The notes beneath the pieces are model-generated. The model was not told the origin of the DNA. It saw nothing but the letters and a program-made list of their open reading frames with translations, and ran no database searches. The translations under genes and the position numbers were made by a program. A stretch of 64,000 nucleotides of DNA from positions 1,377,218 through 1,441,217 of the forward strand of contig JNVV01000001.1 of NCBI GenBank assembly GCA_000733355.1. The letters run 5' to 3'. The stretch is from Falciphora oryzae. Taxonomy: Eukaryota; Ascomycota; Sordariomycetes; Magnaporthales; Magnaporthaceae. Positions 46,301-58,703 of the stretch are shown piece after piece (within the stretch, counting starts at the first letter, position 1; every line of letters begins with the position of its first letter).

Positions 46301-47478
46301 TCAGACTGCAAGCACGGCAGCCATGACGGTGATGACGACCGGCCAGTATCCGAGGGTGTGTAGTATCCTGCCAGCGCCGGACTCGTCGTCGTCCTCGCCA
46401 CCTGCAGCAGTCGTGCCGTTGGGCAGGGTGCCGTTGATCAGGATGGTCCTGGTGCCGTTGACGTCGGCGACGGCGACGTTCCTCTGCTTCAGATCCTCCG
46501 CAGAGCCGGTGCCGACGGTGCTGTCGATGAAAGTCTGGTTGTTGTTGTCCTCGCAGGCGCACGATTCGTACCGCGCGCAGCCGCAAAGCACCGGCGTGGT
46601 CTCGTTCTTGTTGCTCGTGCGGTTGCGGTAGGTCCAGTGGTGGTGGTACGGGTACATGTAAGCACCGTAGAGCCACACGCCAGGCCAGAACGCCAGGCCG
46701 CCGACGAGGAGGAAGGGAGCAACGCGGGTCGCAGGGAACGATTTCCCGGCTTGCTGGGGGACCTTGGCTCCACCCGCGTAGGTGCCAGCACTGTAGGGCG
46801 GCGGCGGACCGCTACCCAACCTCGTGCGGCCGCCCGTGTTAGACGAAGGTGAGGTTCGTGAGCTGAGGAGGCGGTTAATGTTGTGTTAGTGGACGTTGTG
46901 AAGTCCCCAAATGAGGAATACGACGAAAAGGGACGATAAACTGGGAGGGCCCAGAAGGAGAACATACGGAGACTTTGACCCAGATGAACCTGAAGAACCT
47001 GAAGAACCCGAAGAACCTCTCGAGCCAGATGAACCTGAAGAACCCGAAGAACCCGAAGAACCCCTGGAGCCAGACCTAGAACCCAGGCAAAAATAAACAC
47101 ATTTAAGTATACGACACCACCACACAAGATAAGAAAACATCCATGCGGAATGACAAGCTGGCATTCGATAGAATAAATGGCGGGGAGATGACTCTCTTCC
47201 TCCCATGGGGAAAAAAGAAAAGAAAGTCAGACCACGAAAATGGATTTTCTGTAAACTTACCCTCCGCCAGAACTGCTACTACCACCACCTCCGCCGCCGC
47301 CGCTCCTGCCGCCGCCTTTGCGCTTCCATAGGTCCTTGGTCGTGTCCAGATCGCGCTCGAATACAGACGGCGTCTTCGAGTACCGGACGTGCGCGTGAGG
47401 GTCTTCGGGCACTGCGGCGGCGCTCACGGCAGAGCCCGACAGGAAGGAAAACAGGACGAGAAACGTAGAGGCCTTCAT
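46301..47478 (-). CDS. Secreted/GPI-like Gly-Ser-rich protein, DUF7732 type
   Basis: Three exons, 47478-47261, 47075-46968 and 46862-46301, encode 295 residues. A signal peptide (MKASTFLVLFSFLSGSAVSA) is followed by a basic WKRKGGG segment and a poly-Gly/Ser stretch. The 108-base second exon encodes almost only Gly-Ser-Ser and Arg-Gly-Ser triplets. A Pro/Tyr/Gly-rich part comes next, then a conserved hydrophobic block (APFLLVGGLAFWPGVWLYG) ending in YPYHHH, a Cys-rich and Asn-glycosylation-rich region (several NxT sites), and a hydrophobic C-terminus that could be a GPI signal or membrane anchor. The layout resembles fungal proteins annotated DUF7732, whose function is unknown. A cell-surface location is likely. 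Confidence 0.82.
46968..47075 (-). repeat. Collagen-like Gly-Ser-Ser repeat exon
   Basis: The exon consists almost entirely of GGTTCTTCG/A-type 9-base units coding Gly-Ser-Ser, with Arg-Gly-Ser interruptions, in two larger near-identical blocks of about 45-50 bases. It is bounded by TCTAG|G and CC|GTATGT splice sites. The opposite strand is also open (Pro-Glu-Glu repeats), which I treat as a shadow. Confidence 0.85.
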
Positions 47479-49122
47479 CGTTGCGTAGAATGGAGTAGCG
47501 CGGACGCTAAGCTGGATCGGTTTGTTCGCGCTCTCTTGGCGGGCGGCCTCGCGATCAGATCAAGGTGTCTGTTGGCTTCTGTTTACGGGGGGAACCTGAG
47601 CGCGAGGCGATTTTATCCTCGTGGTGGAGCAAAGGTCTCGGTTGTTGACGATGATGATGTCGGGGATGATGGGACTTTTGAACCCGATCCGCAAAGGAAC
47701 AGCAAAAGAACTGACGTCCTTTATTATATGACAAAGGACCACACACAGCACTTGGTCGGAAATGGCTTTCGGCCCTGTGTTCCCCGTGGTTGGGCTGATT
47801 TCTAGCAAAGAGGCGGGACTGGGGGCAGTGCTTCTTGGCATTGAAACCACCGCAAACGGCCTTTGGAAAAGCCGAGCCAGTGGAACCACGGTGAGAAAAG
47901 AAGCCCCAATAACCTCCCTCCATCATTCCTCCCTCTCGGCAGGGGTTTGGCGTCCTTGGCGTCATTCCTTGCACAACTAACCGAGAGCGGCCTGTCAACT
48001 TGTTTTTTGCCAGAGTGTGGATGGTGCAGATCAGCAGTCCCTGATGTCAATGAGGATGTGAGGGTAAAATCGACACCACCTTTGTGGTGGTGATGATGCT
48101 GGCAATGATGCTGGCAATGATGGCTTGATTACCATTTGGCGCATGCACCCCGCCCACACACGATGCATCTTGTCAAAGAAGCTTAAATCCGATGGGTGGC
48201 TCGGTGGTTTGCGAGCGAATCAAAGTTTGTCGGAATCCTTACATGCCAGTGTCGGGGCTGACTTTCGGCTGTACGAGCCAGATGGCTGACGGCTGGCGCA
48301 TCCGAAATTCCAGAAGCCCGGCAGGATTCAAGGATGGAATCGAATCTCCCACAGGACACGAAAAGCCACGTCCATGGATGTCCCGAACGTCCCACACGGG
48401 CAGTCAGCCACGATCATGTGCCTGATCCGCGATGGGGGATCTGGCCTGCAGGTGGCTTGAAGCTTGAACATGGGCCGTTGGGGGCTGAGGCAGGCATCCT
48501 TGGACAGTCAATTCTGACGACAGGAATATCGAAATTGTAGTGTTTGCAACATCAAGGACTGGCCACCTTTGCTGCTTGCAGCAGGGAGCTCTTGATTCTT
48601 CTTGAAAAAGCGACAAAAGGGCTCGGCTGGTCCACTCAGCCGAAAAGTCTGATCGATTGCCAGCAGCCAGCACCAAAACCACATGACCCCGCTACCAAGC
48701 GTTGGCGTTGGCCTGTTAGCCCTGCAAACCAACACGCCAACCTCCCCATATCTTCAACGCCCCTGCCACAGCCTCAATCCGGCTCCATCCCAAGAGGTGA
48801 GAGCGTGATATTCGGCGTGACTCTCGCACAGTCTGTCGTCGAGATCAAATATTGCTACAACCTAGTTTCTCAGCCTCAGTCACTCAGATCCTCTACGAGC
48901 CAGGCGAACCACAAGGCGGAATAATATCATGATCTTTCGGGTCTCCTGATGGGCTCCCTATTTCAGCCTCCTGCTTGAGACAGCCGCAAACCCCGCTGAC
49001 GCGCATCGCTTGGCTGGTCCCTATTATCCCTCCTGCCCGGTTCAGCCACCGGTGCGCTATCCCGGAGACTTTCGGACCGCCCTGGGTTCGAACAGATAGC
49101 CAACGGCTGTTGTTCACTCAGC
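47479..49122. other. Divergent promoter region, 1.6 kb
   Basis: Between the DUF7732-type gene and the B-box gene. A 12-base unit (tgatgctggcaa) occurs twice with a partial third copy at 48094-48124. Open frames of up to about 147 codons look random. No RNA gene is recognised. Confidence 0.45.
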
Positions 49123-50548
49123 ATGGCGAACAACAGCGACCGTGACAGAGACCAGAGCTTGCTGGACCGTCTCAATGCGCTAAAGGGCACCAATCTGAAT
49201 CTGGATCTAGATACATCTAAAAAGTAATAAGGGCTTCCGTCTACCCCTCTCGCTCTGATGACTCAGAGATTTCCTCCGCTAAGCAGATAGAATGTAAAGC
49301 TCACTAGGCATCCCGGTCTCATCGTTTGCTCCAGCTAAGGAGGCAAGAGATGATGCTCTATCGGCCAGACTCCGGTCCCTGAGGGAGAAGTCCCAGGACG
49401 CACCGCCGTCTGCAGGGTCCTCCGCATCTCCATCTGCTGCGGGCGTCTCCACCCCTCCGCCTGCCGCTGATTTTACCCAGGCTCCCGTCCCAGCGGTGGC
49501 GCAGCCGCCCTCTCAAGTCGGCACTCCGCATAGGACAGGGGTGACGGCTCCAACAAAGCGGCACACGCCAACACCGCCGCCTCGGGTTGGCGGGCCATTT
49601 TCTAGTTTCTCACCGCCGGAAGTGGAGGACGACCCTCTGTTCGCGTCTGACGCCAAGGAACTGGATGACCTGTTGGAGGGTCTTGAGGACTTCGGTCTAG
49701 ATGAGGAAGAAGGAGCAGTGGGCGAGAAGCAAATAGGAGAAGAGAAGCAGGGCAGCGCATCACGACCCAACTTCGACGAGCAGCTGACCGAGGCGCAGCG
49801 CACCGCGACTCTGTTTGCGAAATTCGAGAAGCAGGTCTCGAAACGGCTCGGCAGGGCCAATCTGGGGGAGGCGGACATCTTGGAGGGCGAGGACGATGAC
49901 AGGAACGATGATGACTCTGATGGGGAAGAAATGCGCCGCGAGGCCGACGACGCGCTCCTGCAGGCTCTGGACGAGCTGAGCCTGGAAAATACCCGGCTGC
50001 CGGCGGCAGAGGCCAAGCCGAGCTCACATCCAAAGGATCCCGGCGATCCACAGCTATCTCCTCCGGAACCGAAGCGTGTAGGCCGTGATAAGTCGGCAGT
50101 CGCGGGGGCAAGAGACGACGAAGACGACGAATTCTCTCTCCCCACACCTCCGTCGACCCTCCCGCCGATCGCCGATAAAAACGGTCCCGAGAAGGGCCGA
50201 CGAAGAGGTTCGGCCGATTTCGAAGCCGACTTCAGCAGCAGGCTCGCAAAGCTCAGGGGCGAGCGCGATGCGGCGGCTGCTGCCGCAACTGACGAGCTGG
50301 GCCTCCCGTCCGTCCCGAGCTACAAGCCCGGGGATGTTGACAAAACGACGCGGCTGACCACAAAGACGGGCTACACCGACGAGGACGTGAAGAACTGGTG
50401 CATCCTCTGCCTGGAAGACGCAACCTGTCGGTGCGAGGGCTGTGACAACGACGTGTACTGCGAGCAATGCTGGTGGGGGATGCACGTCGGTCCTTCGGCA
50501 GACTATGATGCGCGCGGTCACAGGCGCTGGAAGTTTACGAAAAAGTAG
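49123..50548 (+). CDS. B-box zinc-finger protein, abscission/NoCut regulator-like
   Basis: Exon 1 starts at 49123 (MANNSDRDRDQSLLDRLNALKG) and has a GTAATA donor after 49223. The long second exon ends at 50548. The junction is uncertain. The best-looking acceptors near 49296 and 49316 lead to stops. The frame closes if the acceptor is CAAG at 49347, giving about 433 residues with DDALSARLRSL just after the join. The middle is acidic and disordered (LDDLLEGLEDFG). The C-terminus has a compact zinc finger, CILCLEDATCRCEGC..YCEQCWWGMH, followed by HRRWKFTKK. The pairing of a short N-terminal LLDRLNAL motif with this C-terminal B-box is seen in fungal homologues of ANCHR/ZFYVE19, which delays cytokinetic abscission. 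That role is inferred from architecture. Confidence 0.75.
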
Positions 50549-50963
50549 AGCAACGAACTAGGGTGTATCTAGTCTGAGAAGAAATATCACGAGCCATGAT
50601 CGATGCTTCCCAGATATGACCCTTTTGTAGAGCTATCCTAAACAAAGCCGTTTTATTCTCTCCTTCAAGCCATTACTCAGCATGGGTTGAGTGTATCGAG
50701 ATGGTAGTTTTCAACGAAACGAAGCGAGCGTACAAAACAAAGGGAACCAATCATGACAGGAATCGACAGAATAACAAGAGTAAAGAAAGACGAACCAAAC
50801 AAAATCCGTTTTCCTGGTGTCCGAGATGAGAAAACCCAAGTGTGCTTGCCATAGACCATACATAATGCCGGACACCGTTGCTCGTGTGGACTGTCACCAC
50901 GTCATTTGCAAAATTTCAAAAACAGTGAAAATGAGGCAATCTGAAACTAAACAAAGTCCTTCC
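50549..50963. other. Convergent spacer
   Basis: 415 bases of 3' flank between the B-box gene and LMBD1; nothing else seen. Confidence 0.4.
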
Positions 50964-52736
50964 TTAAGCGCGATTAGAAGCAGCACCGGATGTGTTGCCA
51001 CCATCGTTGCTGGTCGGCCGGCCGGTAATGTCCTGCCACGTGGCGCCGAACCGCCTGCCCGTGCTCGCGAGGAGACCCTCCTCCTCGTCTGCCTCGGCCT
51101 CCTCGTCAAGCTCGTTCATGTTGAGCTTGGGGGTACGGAAGAGCGAGGTGAGGAACACGATGAGGAAGACGGCCAAGAAGGCCGGTTGCGTCCAGAAATC
51201 GATCGCGCCGAAGACGGGCCAGTTCAGAGTGACCCTGTTCAAGAAAGTCGACATGACGGACGGTGTGCAGACGTCCTTGGCCGCATCCTGGGTGTACGCC
51301 TCGGAGCAGGGGACCACCATCTCCGGGTGGTCGGTGCAGTTTGGCTGGTCGCCGGGGTGGCGCGGGGTGTTGAGGCAGAACGTCTGCGTGCCGTAGATGG
51401 AGTATTGCGGCGCAACCATCATGGCCATGGCGTAGTTGATTGCCAGAATGATGAGGGCCAGCAAGACGGTGGCGATCAGGATAGCCTGCGGCGCGGTGCG
51501 GCCCCTGCGGATCTGGAAGATCTGGACCCAGAGGAAGCGAATGCCTACCGTTGCCAGGCCCGAGACGGAGCTGCTGAAGAAGAACAAGATGAAAAATGCC
51601 ATCAGGATGTAGTCCACAGGGAAGGCCTTGGCGGACTGCACAAAGACCCAGTTGATGGGTTGGAAGATCTTGATGTGACCCAGGATGTATCCGCAACGGC
51701 CCTTGCAGAGCGAGTTGGACGCCTTGTCGATGGTGGTAATGAGCATCGACGCCCAGATCATTACGGAAACGATCAACAAGAGGATGCCGCCGATCAACTT
51801 GAGGGGTCGAAGGACTGCGCAGATCTTGGTCCACGCGCGGTACACGAAGCTGCGCCCTTCGCCCTGGGCTTCAGAGGCCAGTCGCGCCCGGCGCACGAGC
51901 GTGCGCTCCTCCCGGACCAGAGACTCAAGTTCGCGCCTGTCCTTGGAGGAAACTCCGTCAGGATTTCCTGAGTTCCGCAGCTCGAGTTGTCGTTGGCGCT
52001 CGCGGTTCCTCTCAAGGGCAGATGCGGTCGTCTCAGAGAGCTGAGGGGCCGAGATGGACGGTGCTGACTTTATGAACGAGATGGGTAGCAATGCCAGGCC
52101 AGAGCCAGTGTACAGGACATAGAGCATGGTCCCGAGACACACAAGAAGGCCGACGGCAAAGGTCAGCGCCTTCTCGCCCTTGTTCGCCGCCAGCAGCCTC
52201 TTGAAGTAGTCCAGGTCGAGGTGTCCACCTGTCTGGTTACCCGCCGCCGGAACGAAGAAGCCGACAAGAAAGAGTATAACGACGAGAACGATGAATATAG
52301 TGGTGTATTTGAATGCACCCCACAGCTTGCTGCCGAAACTCCTGCCCTCCTCATCCTCAACCTCGTCCGACTCCTCGTACCAGAAGTACGCGAAAGGGAT
52401 GAAGAGGAGGCATAGGAGCGCATCGAAGCTGTAAAGGGTATAGTACACGATCTCGAGAGAGTATAAGATTTTGGCAACGTGTTCGGGCGTTGCCCAGTCC
52501 CTTTTAGCACCGAGGTGAACCGAAGTGGTGGAAGATACGAGGGCGATGTCGACGGGCAGGAGCAGAACCGTCGCCAGGAGCGCCGTCAAGCTGACAATGG
52601 CGACGACGTTGACGATGGCCGAGCGGTCGCGGGCTGTCTGCCATGTGAAAGTGGTGATGATGGCGGCCAGGAGGGCCACGGCGACGGCCACGCCGTACGC
52701 GATCCAGATCAAACTCGTCTGCAGGTAGGGAGCCAT
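50964..52736 (-). CDS. LMBD1-like lysosomal/vacuolar cobalamin transporter homologue
   Basis: A single exon encodes 590 residues from the ATG at 52736 ([15 protein letters not shown]). In-frame sequence upstream is unlike the family. About nine membrane segments are visible, with cytosolic acidic loops ([12 protein letters not shown]) and a basic coiled loop near the middle ([36 protein letters not shown]). The order and the motifs [27 protein letters not shown] and [14 protein letters not shown] match the fungal LMBRD1 family. In animals LMBD1 is involved in lysosomal cobalamin export. Most fungi do not use cobalamin, so the fungal substrate is unknown. The acidic C-terminus ends in an Asn/Gly/Ser tail. 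Confidence 0.9.
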   Translation of the reverse strand: MAPYLQTSLIWIAYGVAVAVALLAAIITTFTWQTARDRSAIVNVVAIVSLTALLATVLLLPVDIALVSSTTSVHLGAKRDWATPEHVAKILYSLEIVYYTLYSFDALLCLLFIPFAYFWYEESDEVEDEEGRSFGSKLWGAFKYTTIFIVLVVILFLVGFFVPAAGNQTGGHLDLDYFKRLLAANKGEKALTFAVGLLVCLGTMLYVLYTGSGLALLPISFIKSAPSISAPQLSETTASALERNRERQRQLELRNSGNPDGVSSKDRRELESLVREERTLVRRARLASEAQGEGRSFVYRAWTKICAVLRPLKLIGGILLLIVSVMIWASMLITTIDKASNSLCKGRCGYILGHIKIFQPINWVFVQSAKAFPVDYILMAFFILFFFSSSVSGLATVGIRFLWVQIFQIRRGRTAPQAILIATVLLALIILAINYAMAMMVAPQYSIYGTQTFCLNTPRHPGDQPNCTDHPEMVVPCSEAYTQDAAKDVCTPSVMSTFLNRVTLNWPVFGAIDFWTQPAFLAVFLIVFLTSLFRTPKLNMNELDEEAEADEEEGLLASTGRRFGATWQDITGRPTSNDGGNTSGAASNRA

Positions 52737-52765
52737 CTTGGAACTAAAGCCGAGCTGGCAGCATG

Positions 52766-53113
52766 CTAGTCTGCAAGGTTTATCGTCGGACAGAAATTGT
52801 GTATCTGCTGGATTGTTTGCGTTTCCAGGAGACTTATGATGGCGCCGCACTCTGGGGTTGTCGTCGAGCCTGGAGGGTTCCAGAAGCACTCAGTGCTGGC
52901 GTCGAGGAGCGGTTGAAGAGGAGCAGCTTTTCGGCAGATGGTGAAGCGGCCCGCGTGTTGTGTTTTTGAACTGTCGCTTTGCGCTCGGGCTTCGATAATT
53001 TCCAGTAGGCTGTTGACGGTTGCGAGCCGGCTTTCGAGGAGAGCTAGCTGTGCAACAATGCGATCGAGCGAGTTAGAAACTGTCAAGAAGAGTGCCGTAG
53101 AAGGGCCGTCCAT
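52766..53113 (-). CDS. Doubtful 115-residue ORF upstream of LMBD1
   Basis: An ATG at 53113 opens 115 codons on the same strand as LMBD1, ending 30 bases before its start. The first 45 residues ([18 protein letters not shown]) could form an amphipathic coiled coil, as in small kinetochore or trafficking subunits, but I recognise no family. The C-terminal half is of random composition. It may instead be the LMBD1 leader, or the true gene may have an intron after the coiled-coil part. Confidence 0.3.
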   Translation of the reverse strand: MDGPSTALFLTVSNSLDRIVAQLALLESRLATVNSLLEIIEARAQSDSSKTQHAGRFTICRKAAPLQPLLDASTECFWNPPGSTTTPECGAIISLLETQTIQQIHNFCPTINLAD

Positions 53114-53965
53114 GGCGAGAGCATGCCATGTCCGTCGCCTAATCCGATTATTTTGATCCTCTCAGCTGCCTCCTAGAAGACGCGTCCTTGGGGAATGGAA
53201 TGGACAAATGACGGAGCCGACGCTGGGGAGCACCGCCCTGGGGTTATCGCATGCCTAAAACAAGAGCTCGCGACTTGCCTGTGCTTGGCACTTTGCAGCT
53301 GCTGGAACGACGGAGCAATAGCTCAGTTCGCTTGCTCCGAAGGTGAAAGCACGAAGGTGAAAGCACGAAGGTGCAGGTGCAGGGCAGACAAACCCGACGG
53401 TCACGAATTCTGGCTGTCGTGATGTCGGCTGTGCTGCGAATTATGGATGTATGATGAGGGAGGTGGAACGCATGGGCTCAGATGCGTAGTCTGTGACGCA
53501 ATTGCGCTGTGATCCACGCGGACGCGGGAAGCTTAGCTCCACCCTGTGCCTGCATATGGTTGGTCCCACTGTGCCGGGGCGTTTTTGAACATGAAGCACA
53601 CCTGAGGCGCGCTTCCCCAGCGACCTCGAGGTCGCATCGGTTCGATCTGTAGGAGTGGCCTGTGCTTTATCGCCATCGAATCACTGCACATCCAGGGATG
53701 CCACAGTGCGATTTGGCCCGACCGCTTTCGTCACACCCCTAAGCTTGGACCCGATTGGCAGAATTGCAGAGAGCTCTGCACGCCCGTCGCATCGCATCGC
53801 GACACTCTAAAAACGCGGTAAGCGGCCTGCTGGAAAGTTACGACCGCACCTTCTAGAGCTCGACCTGCTAGCCAGCAGCCAGATCCTGCAGCTACCCCGT
53901 AAGCCCAATTCGCCGAGGTCGCCAGTCTCCTCGACAGGCAGGCCGATGCGAGGGGTGTTGCAGCG
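53114..53965. other. Promoter region of CFT1
   Basis: 852 bases. A 14-base unit (cgaaggtgaaagca) is repeated twice with a partial third copy at 53338-53375. No gene is seen. Confidence 0.45.
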
Positions 53966-56900
53966 ATGCAGTGCTATACGGAGCTGACGTCGCCGTCAGC
54001 TGTGTCGCATTCGTTGTCGCTACCCTTCATTGCTGCGAAGGCAAACAACCTCGTCGTCGCCAAGTCCTCGATCCTCCAGATCTTCTCGACAAGGACCGTT
54101 CCTGCCGACCTCGATGCTGCCCAGAACCCCGCCTCGCAATCTGTCAAGACGAGCAATGCCTACGACACGGGGTTGAACGACGATGAGGGACTCGAGGCCT
54201 CGTTCCTGGGCGGAGATGCTGCCATAGTCAGGTCGGACCGCGCGAGCCACACGAAGATTGTGCTTATCGCCGAATTCCCGCTTTCCGGAACCGTCACGGG
54301 TCTGGCGAGGGTGAAACCACCGAGCGTCCCCAAGACGGGCGGCGGCAGCAGTGGCGGTGGTGGCGACCTCCTCCTGATCGCGTTCAAGGACGCGAAACTC
54401 AGTCTTGTCGCGTGGGATGCAGAGCGGCGCTCGCTCGAGACGCTGTCGATCCACTACTATGAACAAGATGAGCTCCAGGGCAGCCCCTGGGAGTCCCCGC
54501 TGAGCGACTATGCCAACTTCCTGGTGGCCGACCCGGGCAGCCGATGCGCAGCCCTCAAGTTCGGTCCAAGGAGCCTGGCCATCCTACCCTTCAAGCAAGC
54601 CGACGAAGATATTGGTATGGAGGACTGGGACGAAGCGCTGGACGGCCCGCGCCCAGCACAGTCTCAGCCGGCCTCTGTGGCCATCAATGGAACTAGCACT
54701 ATAGAAGATACACCTTATTCACCATCTTTTGTGCTCCGACTGCCCAATCTTGACCCTGCTCTTCTCCGCCCCGTACATCTCGCGTTCCTGTACGAGTACC
54801 GCGAGCCCACTTTCGGCATCCTGTCCTCCAGCCTGACGCCGTCCAACTGTCTGGGCCGCAAGGACCACCTGACATACACTGTCTTCACCCTGGACCTCCA
54901 ACAGAAGGCCTCCACCACTATCCTTTCTGTTGGCGGCCTGCCCAAGGACCTCACGCGCGTCATTGCCCTCCCCGCCCCCGTCGGCGGCGCTCTTCTTGTC
55001 GGCGCCAACGAGTTGATCCATGTCGACCAGTCGGGCAAGGCCAACGGCGTCGCTGTCAATCCCTTCACCAAGCAGTGCACCTCGTTTGGCTTGGCAGACC
55101 ACTCCGACCTGAACTTGCGTCTGGAGGGCTGCACCATTGAGGTGCTGTCGGCCGAGCACGGGGAACTCCTGGTCGTCCTGAATGACGGAAGGCTTGCTAC
55201 CATCACCTTTCACATCGATGGACGCACCGTCTCCGGCCTCAAGGTCAGGGTTATCCCCCCGGAGGCCGGTGGGAGCCTGCTGCCGACCGCCGTATCCTGT
55301 CTTAGCAAGATTGGGCGGAACGCCATGTTTGCCGGGAGCGAGCGTGGAGACTCTGTCGTCTTTGGCTGGAACAGGAGGAGCAGCCAGGTTTCGAGGAAGA
55401 AGTCTCGGGTCCAGGACCCCGATATCGACCTCGACATAGACTTCGACGATCTAGAGGACGAGGATGACGACGATGACGACCTGTACGGCGACACGGAGAA
55501 AACGACAACGGCGGCAGGGCTCGCGTCCAGCCAGACCAAGCTAGAGGATCTAGTGTTCCGATGCCATGACAAGCTAATCAGCATCGCACCTATTCGGGAT
55601 ATGGTCTATGGCAAACCCCCACCTCCGGCAGAAGCCGAGACCGGTAGCAAAGACTCCACGCCCATCCAGAGCGAGCTGCAGCTGGTAGCTGTGGTCGGCA
55701 GGGACAAAGCCTCCTCGCTCGCAATAATGAACAGGGAAATGACTCCAGTTAGTATCGGTAGATTCGATTTCCCGGAAGCCAGGGGCCTCTGGACGCTTGC
55801 TTGTCAGAAGCCTCTTCCCAAAGTGTTGCAGGGCGAAAAGGGCACCAAGCCCGTCGGAGGCGACTTTGGCGTCCCGTTCCAATACGACAAGTTCATGGTC
55901 GTCGCCAAGGAAGACGACGATAGCTTTGAGTCGTCAAACATCTACGTGCTTACGGCGGCAGGCTTCGAGAAGCTGGTAGGAACCGAGTTTGAGCCTGCCG
56001 CCGGCTTTACAATCGAAGCGGGCACTATGGGGAGCCACACCAAGATAATACAAGTCCTAAAATCGGAAGTGAGGTGTTATGATGGAGGTGGGTAACCCGG
56101 GGCTCCTGTTACCCCCGACTCCTGCCAACGACAGCTTCGGGACCAGTGCGCTGACCAACCCAAGACCTGGGACTCACCCAAATTATACCCATGCTGGACG
56201 AGGAGACAAATCACGAACCGCGAGCAACCAGCGCCAGCATAGCAGATCCATACCTGCTCATCATCCGTGATGACTCGAGTGCTTTCATCGCCCACGTGAA
56301 CGAGGACAGCGAGATCGAGGAAATCGAGAAAGAGGACAAGGTGATCAAGACTACCAAATGGATCGCCGGAAGCCTCTATGTAGACTCGAGGGGGGCATTT
56401 GCGTCTGCTCAGGCAGACAAGAGCGCGAAACCTACCGAGAGTGTCATGATGTTTTTGCTAAGCGCAGCCGGTGCCCTCTACGTAAGGCGACCCTGCCCTT
56501 GGTTGGCCTTCCTATTCGTGACCATTCGCGTCGTCTCAGAACTGGACTAAAATCGATTTCAAAATCGCTTGCAGATATATGCGCTTCCCGATATCTCGAA
56601 ACATATTTATGTGGCGGAAGGACTGTGCTACGTCCCACCTCTGCTCTCCGCCGACTACGCGGCAAGGAAAGGGACCTCTAGGGAGTCCCTGAGCGAACTC
56701 ATGGTCACGGACCTGGGTGACACCACTTTCAAGTCTCCTCATCTCATTGTATGTTTTGACGGCGTCTTTGAGGTCATCACTACATGGCCGTAGGAAATGG
56801 GCGGGCACTGTCCATTGCTAACTCTTCTCCAAAGCTGCGCCATTCCAACGACGACCTGACTATCTATGAGCCCTTCAAGATAACGGAGAGCTCGCAGGGT

Positions 56901-58657
56901 TTGTCTGGCACGCTCCGCTTCCGCAAGCTGCCGAACCCTGCCGTGGCAAAGAGCCAGGACACCAAGGTCTCGGATGACGCTCCTGCCCCAAGGCGCCGCA
57001 TGCCTCTTCGCGCGTGTGGCAACATTGCTGGCTACAGCTGCGTTTTCCTTCCCGGACATTCGCCTAGCTTCTTGATCAAGTCGTGCAAGTCCACACCAAG
57101 GGTTGTGGGCCTGCAAGGGCCCGGCGTGAGGGCTATGAGCCCCTTCCACACTGAAGGATGCGAGCGCGGGTTCATCTATGCCGACTATGAAGGGGTCGCC
57201 CGTGTGGCGCAGATTCCTGGCGACTGCGGCTTCGCCGAGCTCGGCCTCTCTGTCAAGAAGGTACCGCTGAACATGGACGCGGACGGGATTGCATACCACA
57301 CGCCCTCCGGAGTATACGTGGTTACATGCAGCTTCTGGGAGGCATTTGAGCTGCCGTCGGACGATGAATACCATCGAGAGTGGGCTAAGGAGAACATCAC
57401 GTTCAAGCCACAGACAGAGCACAGCGTGCTCAAAGTCATCAACCCGGTCAACTGGAGCGAGATCTGGAGCGAGGAGTTTGACAAAAACGAGGTAGCCATG
57501 TGCATCAAGTCGCTCAACCTCGAGGTCAGCCAGTCGACTAATGAGCGCCGCCATCTGATCACGGTCGGGACTGCCATCTGCAAGGGCGAGGACCTGCCAG
57601 TGCGCGGCTGCGTCTACGTCTACGATCTCGCCAGCGTCGTGCCGCAGAAGGATCGACCCGAGACGGACAAGAAGCTGAAGCTGATGGCCAAGGACGAGGT
57701 GCCCCGCGGTGCCGTCACGGCACTGTCGGAAATCGGCACTCAGGGCCTTATGCTCGTCGCCCAGGGCCAGAAGTGTCTGGTCCGTGGTCTCGGCGAGGAC
57801 GGCAGGCTATTACCCGTTGCCTTCATGGACATGAACTGCTACGTCAGCTGCGCCAAGGAGCTTCCCGGCACCGGCTTCTGCGCCATGGCCGACGCCTTCA
57901 AGGGCGTCTGGTTTACCGGCTACACCGAGGGTCCCTACAAGATGATGATGTTTGGCAAGAGCAGCACCAACCTCGAGGTTGTGAACGTCGACTTCTTGCC
58001 CGACGGCCGGGATCTGCTCCTGGTGGCTGCCGACGCCGAGGGGAACCTCCATATCTTCCAGTTCGATCCTGAACGTGAGTCTCGCTATTTGCCCACATAG
58101 AAGCAAACGCTAGGACACTGACTGACTCGATTTCCCGAAATACAGACCCCAAGTCCCTCCAAGGCCACCTGCTTCTCAACCGCACCACCTTCAGCACAGG
58201 TGCTCACCACCCTCAAAAGTCCCTCCTCATGCCGACCACCTCGTCACACCCGCCCCAACCGGCGACCAACGGCGACACATCGGCTGCGGCGGCGGGTCCC
58301 CAGCACATACTCATGGCGGCGCCCACGGGCGTGCTGGCGGCGGTGCAGCCGCTCGGGCAGGGCGCCTACACGCGGCTCTCGGCGCTGGCGAGCAACCTGG
58401 CGGCCTCGGTGCCGCACCACGCGGCGCTGAACCCAAAGGCCTACCGCGTGCCGCCGGCCTCAGCCCGCAATCAGGTCGCCGCCGTTGACATCTCGGTCGG
58501 GCGCGCCGTCGTCGACGGCGCCCTGCTCTCGCGCTGGGCCGAGCTCGGCTCCGGCAGGCGCGCCGAGGTCGCGGGCCGTGCCGGCTTTGCGGGTCCGGAT
58601 GAGGTCAGGGCTGAGCTTGAGTCGGTCCTGGGCTGGTCGATCATGGCTTATTTCTGA
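53966..58657 (+). CDS. CFT1: Cleavage and polyadenylation factor subunit Cft1 (CPSF160)
   Basis: Five exons (53966-56087, 56165-56481, 56575-56748, 56835-58074, 58146-58657) encode 1454 residues. The protein starts MQCYTELTSPSAVSHSL and contains the CPSF-A/DDB1-like propellers: HYYEQDELQGSPW, ADPGSRCAALKFG, LAFLYEYREPTFGIL, DPYLLIIRDDSSAFI, VDFLPDGRDLLLVAADAEGNLHIFQFDPEHPKSLQGHLLLNRTTFSTG (quoted with gaps in the full chain). It ends with a Trp-Ser-Ile-Met-Ala-Tyr-Phe tail. An acidic Asp/Glu tract lies near residue 490. Cft1 scaffolds the poly(A)-signal recognition module of the mRNA 3'-processing complex in the nucleus. The last intron splits the His of FDPEH and is phase 1. The sites are consistent throughout. 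Confidence 0.95.
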
Positions 58658-58703
58658 TATAGAGGATCCAGCGTGAGAATTTTCAAGTTGCCCGTGCCCT
58701 CCC

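Noticed and set aside
46911..47096. Plus-strand Pro-Glu-Glu repeat ORF
   Set aside because: It is the antisense of the Gly-Ser-Ser repeat exon. The minus-strand gene has a signal peptide, splice sites and downstream conserved parts.
49060..49110. Second tRNA-like word GGTTCGAA
   Set aside because: No pairing stem around it; it lies just before the start of the B-box gene.
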